From positions 1 to 5,870 of the forward strand of contig JAFAQJ010000351.1 of assembly GCA_019246455.1 (NCBI GenBank): a stretch of DNA of 5,870 nucleotides. The letters run 5' to 3'. Position 1 is the stretch's first letter. Every line of letters starts with the position of its first letter. Positions 5,453-5,870 of this stretch are shown here, in pieces. Source of the stretch: Pseudolabrys sp. (GTDB taxonomy: Bacteria; Pseudomonadota; Alphaproteobacteria; Rhizobiales; Xanthobacteraceae). A program made the translations under genes and the position numbers. The notes below the pieces were generated by a model. It saw nothing but the letters and a program-made list of their open reading frames with translations, searched no databases and was not told the DNA's origin.

Positions 5453-5870
5453 ATGCGTCTGCAGGGCAAAATAGCGATCGTCACCGGCGCAGGCTCGGGC
5501 ATGGGCGCGGCGATTGCCAAAACCTATGCGCGTGAAGGCGCGCACGTGACTGTTGCCGATATCGACGGCGGTGCGGCGAAGAAAGTCGCCGACCAGATCG
5601 GTCGCGCCGCGATGGCGGTAAAGTGCGACGTCACCAAACGCCGCGATATCGATGCCGTGGTCGTCGAGACCGCGTCGAAGTTCGGCGGGCTCAACATTCT
5701 GGTCAACAATGCGGGCGTCGCGCACGTCAACAAGCCGCTGCTCGAGATCGACGAGAAGGAGTTCGAGCGCGTCTTTGCCGTGAACGTCAAAGGGCTTTTC
5801 ATGTTCACGCAGGCGGTGGTGCCGCTGATGAAAGGCAAGGGCGGCGTCATCATCAATATCGGTTCGACCG
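5453..5870 (+). CDS. SDR-family oxidoreductase, 3' end outside the window
   Basis: N-terminal 139 residues of a classical short-chain dehydrogenase; the frame is still open at the window edge. The cofactor motif TGAGSGMG is at 11-18, D36 (VADID) suggests NAD(H), D59 follows in CDV, NNAG is at 85-88, the structural and catalytic N111 is in AVNVKG, and the catalytic Ser region INIGS is reached at 134-138. The YxxxK motif lies beyond the window. The ATG at 5453 has GGAG at 5442-5445 and lies 13 bases after the stop of the isomerase-like gene, which implies co-transcription. It could reduce tartronate semialdehyde or a similar aldehyde or ketone from the isomerase step, but that is inference from order only. 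It is clearly different from the SDR at the left of the window, so it is not a recent duplicate. Confidence 0.93.
   Translation, partial: MRLQGKIAIVTGAGSGMGAAIAKTYAREGAHVTVADIDGGAAKKVADQIGRAAMAVKCDVTKRRDIDAVVVETASKFGGLNILVNNAGVAHVNKPLLEIDEKEFERVFAVNVKGLFMFTQAVVPLMKGKGGVIINIGST

Overview
The window is GC-rich and densely coding. It reads like a chromosomal or accessory catabolic locus of an alphaproteobacterium, most likely a Bradyrhizobium/Xanthobacteraceae-type member of the Hyphomicrobiales. That placement rests on base composition, codon use and remembered protein styles, not on a search. There are seven protein-coding genes, six of which look like small-molecule metabolic enzymes, plus one gene remnant. 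I see no tRNA, rRNA, CRISPR array, transposase or phage gene.

Left part (2-2381, + strand): a single-domain cupin protein whose reading frame is broken by an apparent one-base loss near its 3' end, then a classical short-chain dehydrogenase/reductase (SDR) starting 9 bases after the restored cupin stop, then a two-domain cupin ring-cleavage dioxygenase of the gentisate/salicylate 1,2-dioxygenase family. An inverted-repeat-rich leader (1244-1304) lies just upstream of the dioxygenase ribosome-binding site, and a strong intrinsic terminator (2403-2436) follows the dioxygenase.

Middle part (2487-4532): an alpha/beta hydrolase on + whose nucleophile serine is replaced by glycine, convergent with an NAD-type beta-decarboxylating dehydrogenase (isopropylmalate/tartrate/D-malate dehydrogenase family) on -. 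The 171-base gap between them is not empty. On the - strand, directly after the dehydrogenase stop and in its frame, it encodes the N-terminal part of an NTF2-like/SnoaL-type protein that has no start codon and is cut off at its far end.

Right part (4654-5870, + strand): a hydroxypyruvate-isomerase-like TIM barrel and, 13 bases later, a second SDR that runs off the window.

Functional reading (inference): the left block could oxidise an aromatic or hydroxylated aromatic acid and open its ring, with the hydrolase acting on a downstream product. The right block (hydroxyacid dehydrogenase/decarboxylase, hydroxypyruvate isomerase-like enzyme, SDR) looks suited to small hydroxyacids such as tartrate, tartronate semialdehyde or hydroxypyruvate. 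Nothing in the sequence proves that the two blocks form one pathway. I did not find a convincing new defence or mobile system. The most unusual signals are the Ser-to-Gly hydrolase, the hidden NTF2-like remnant and the broken cupin frame.
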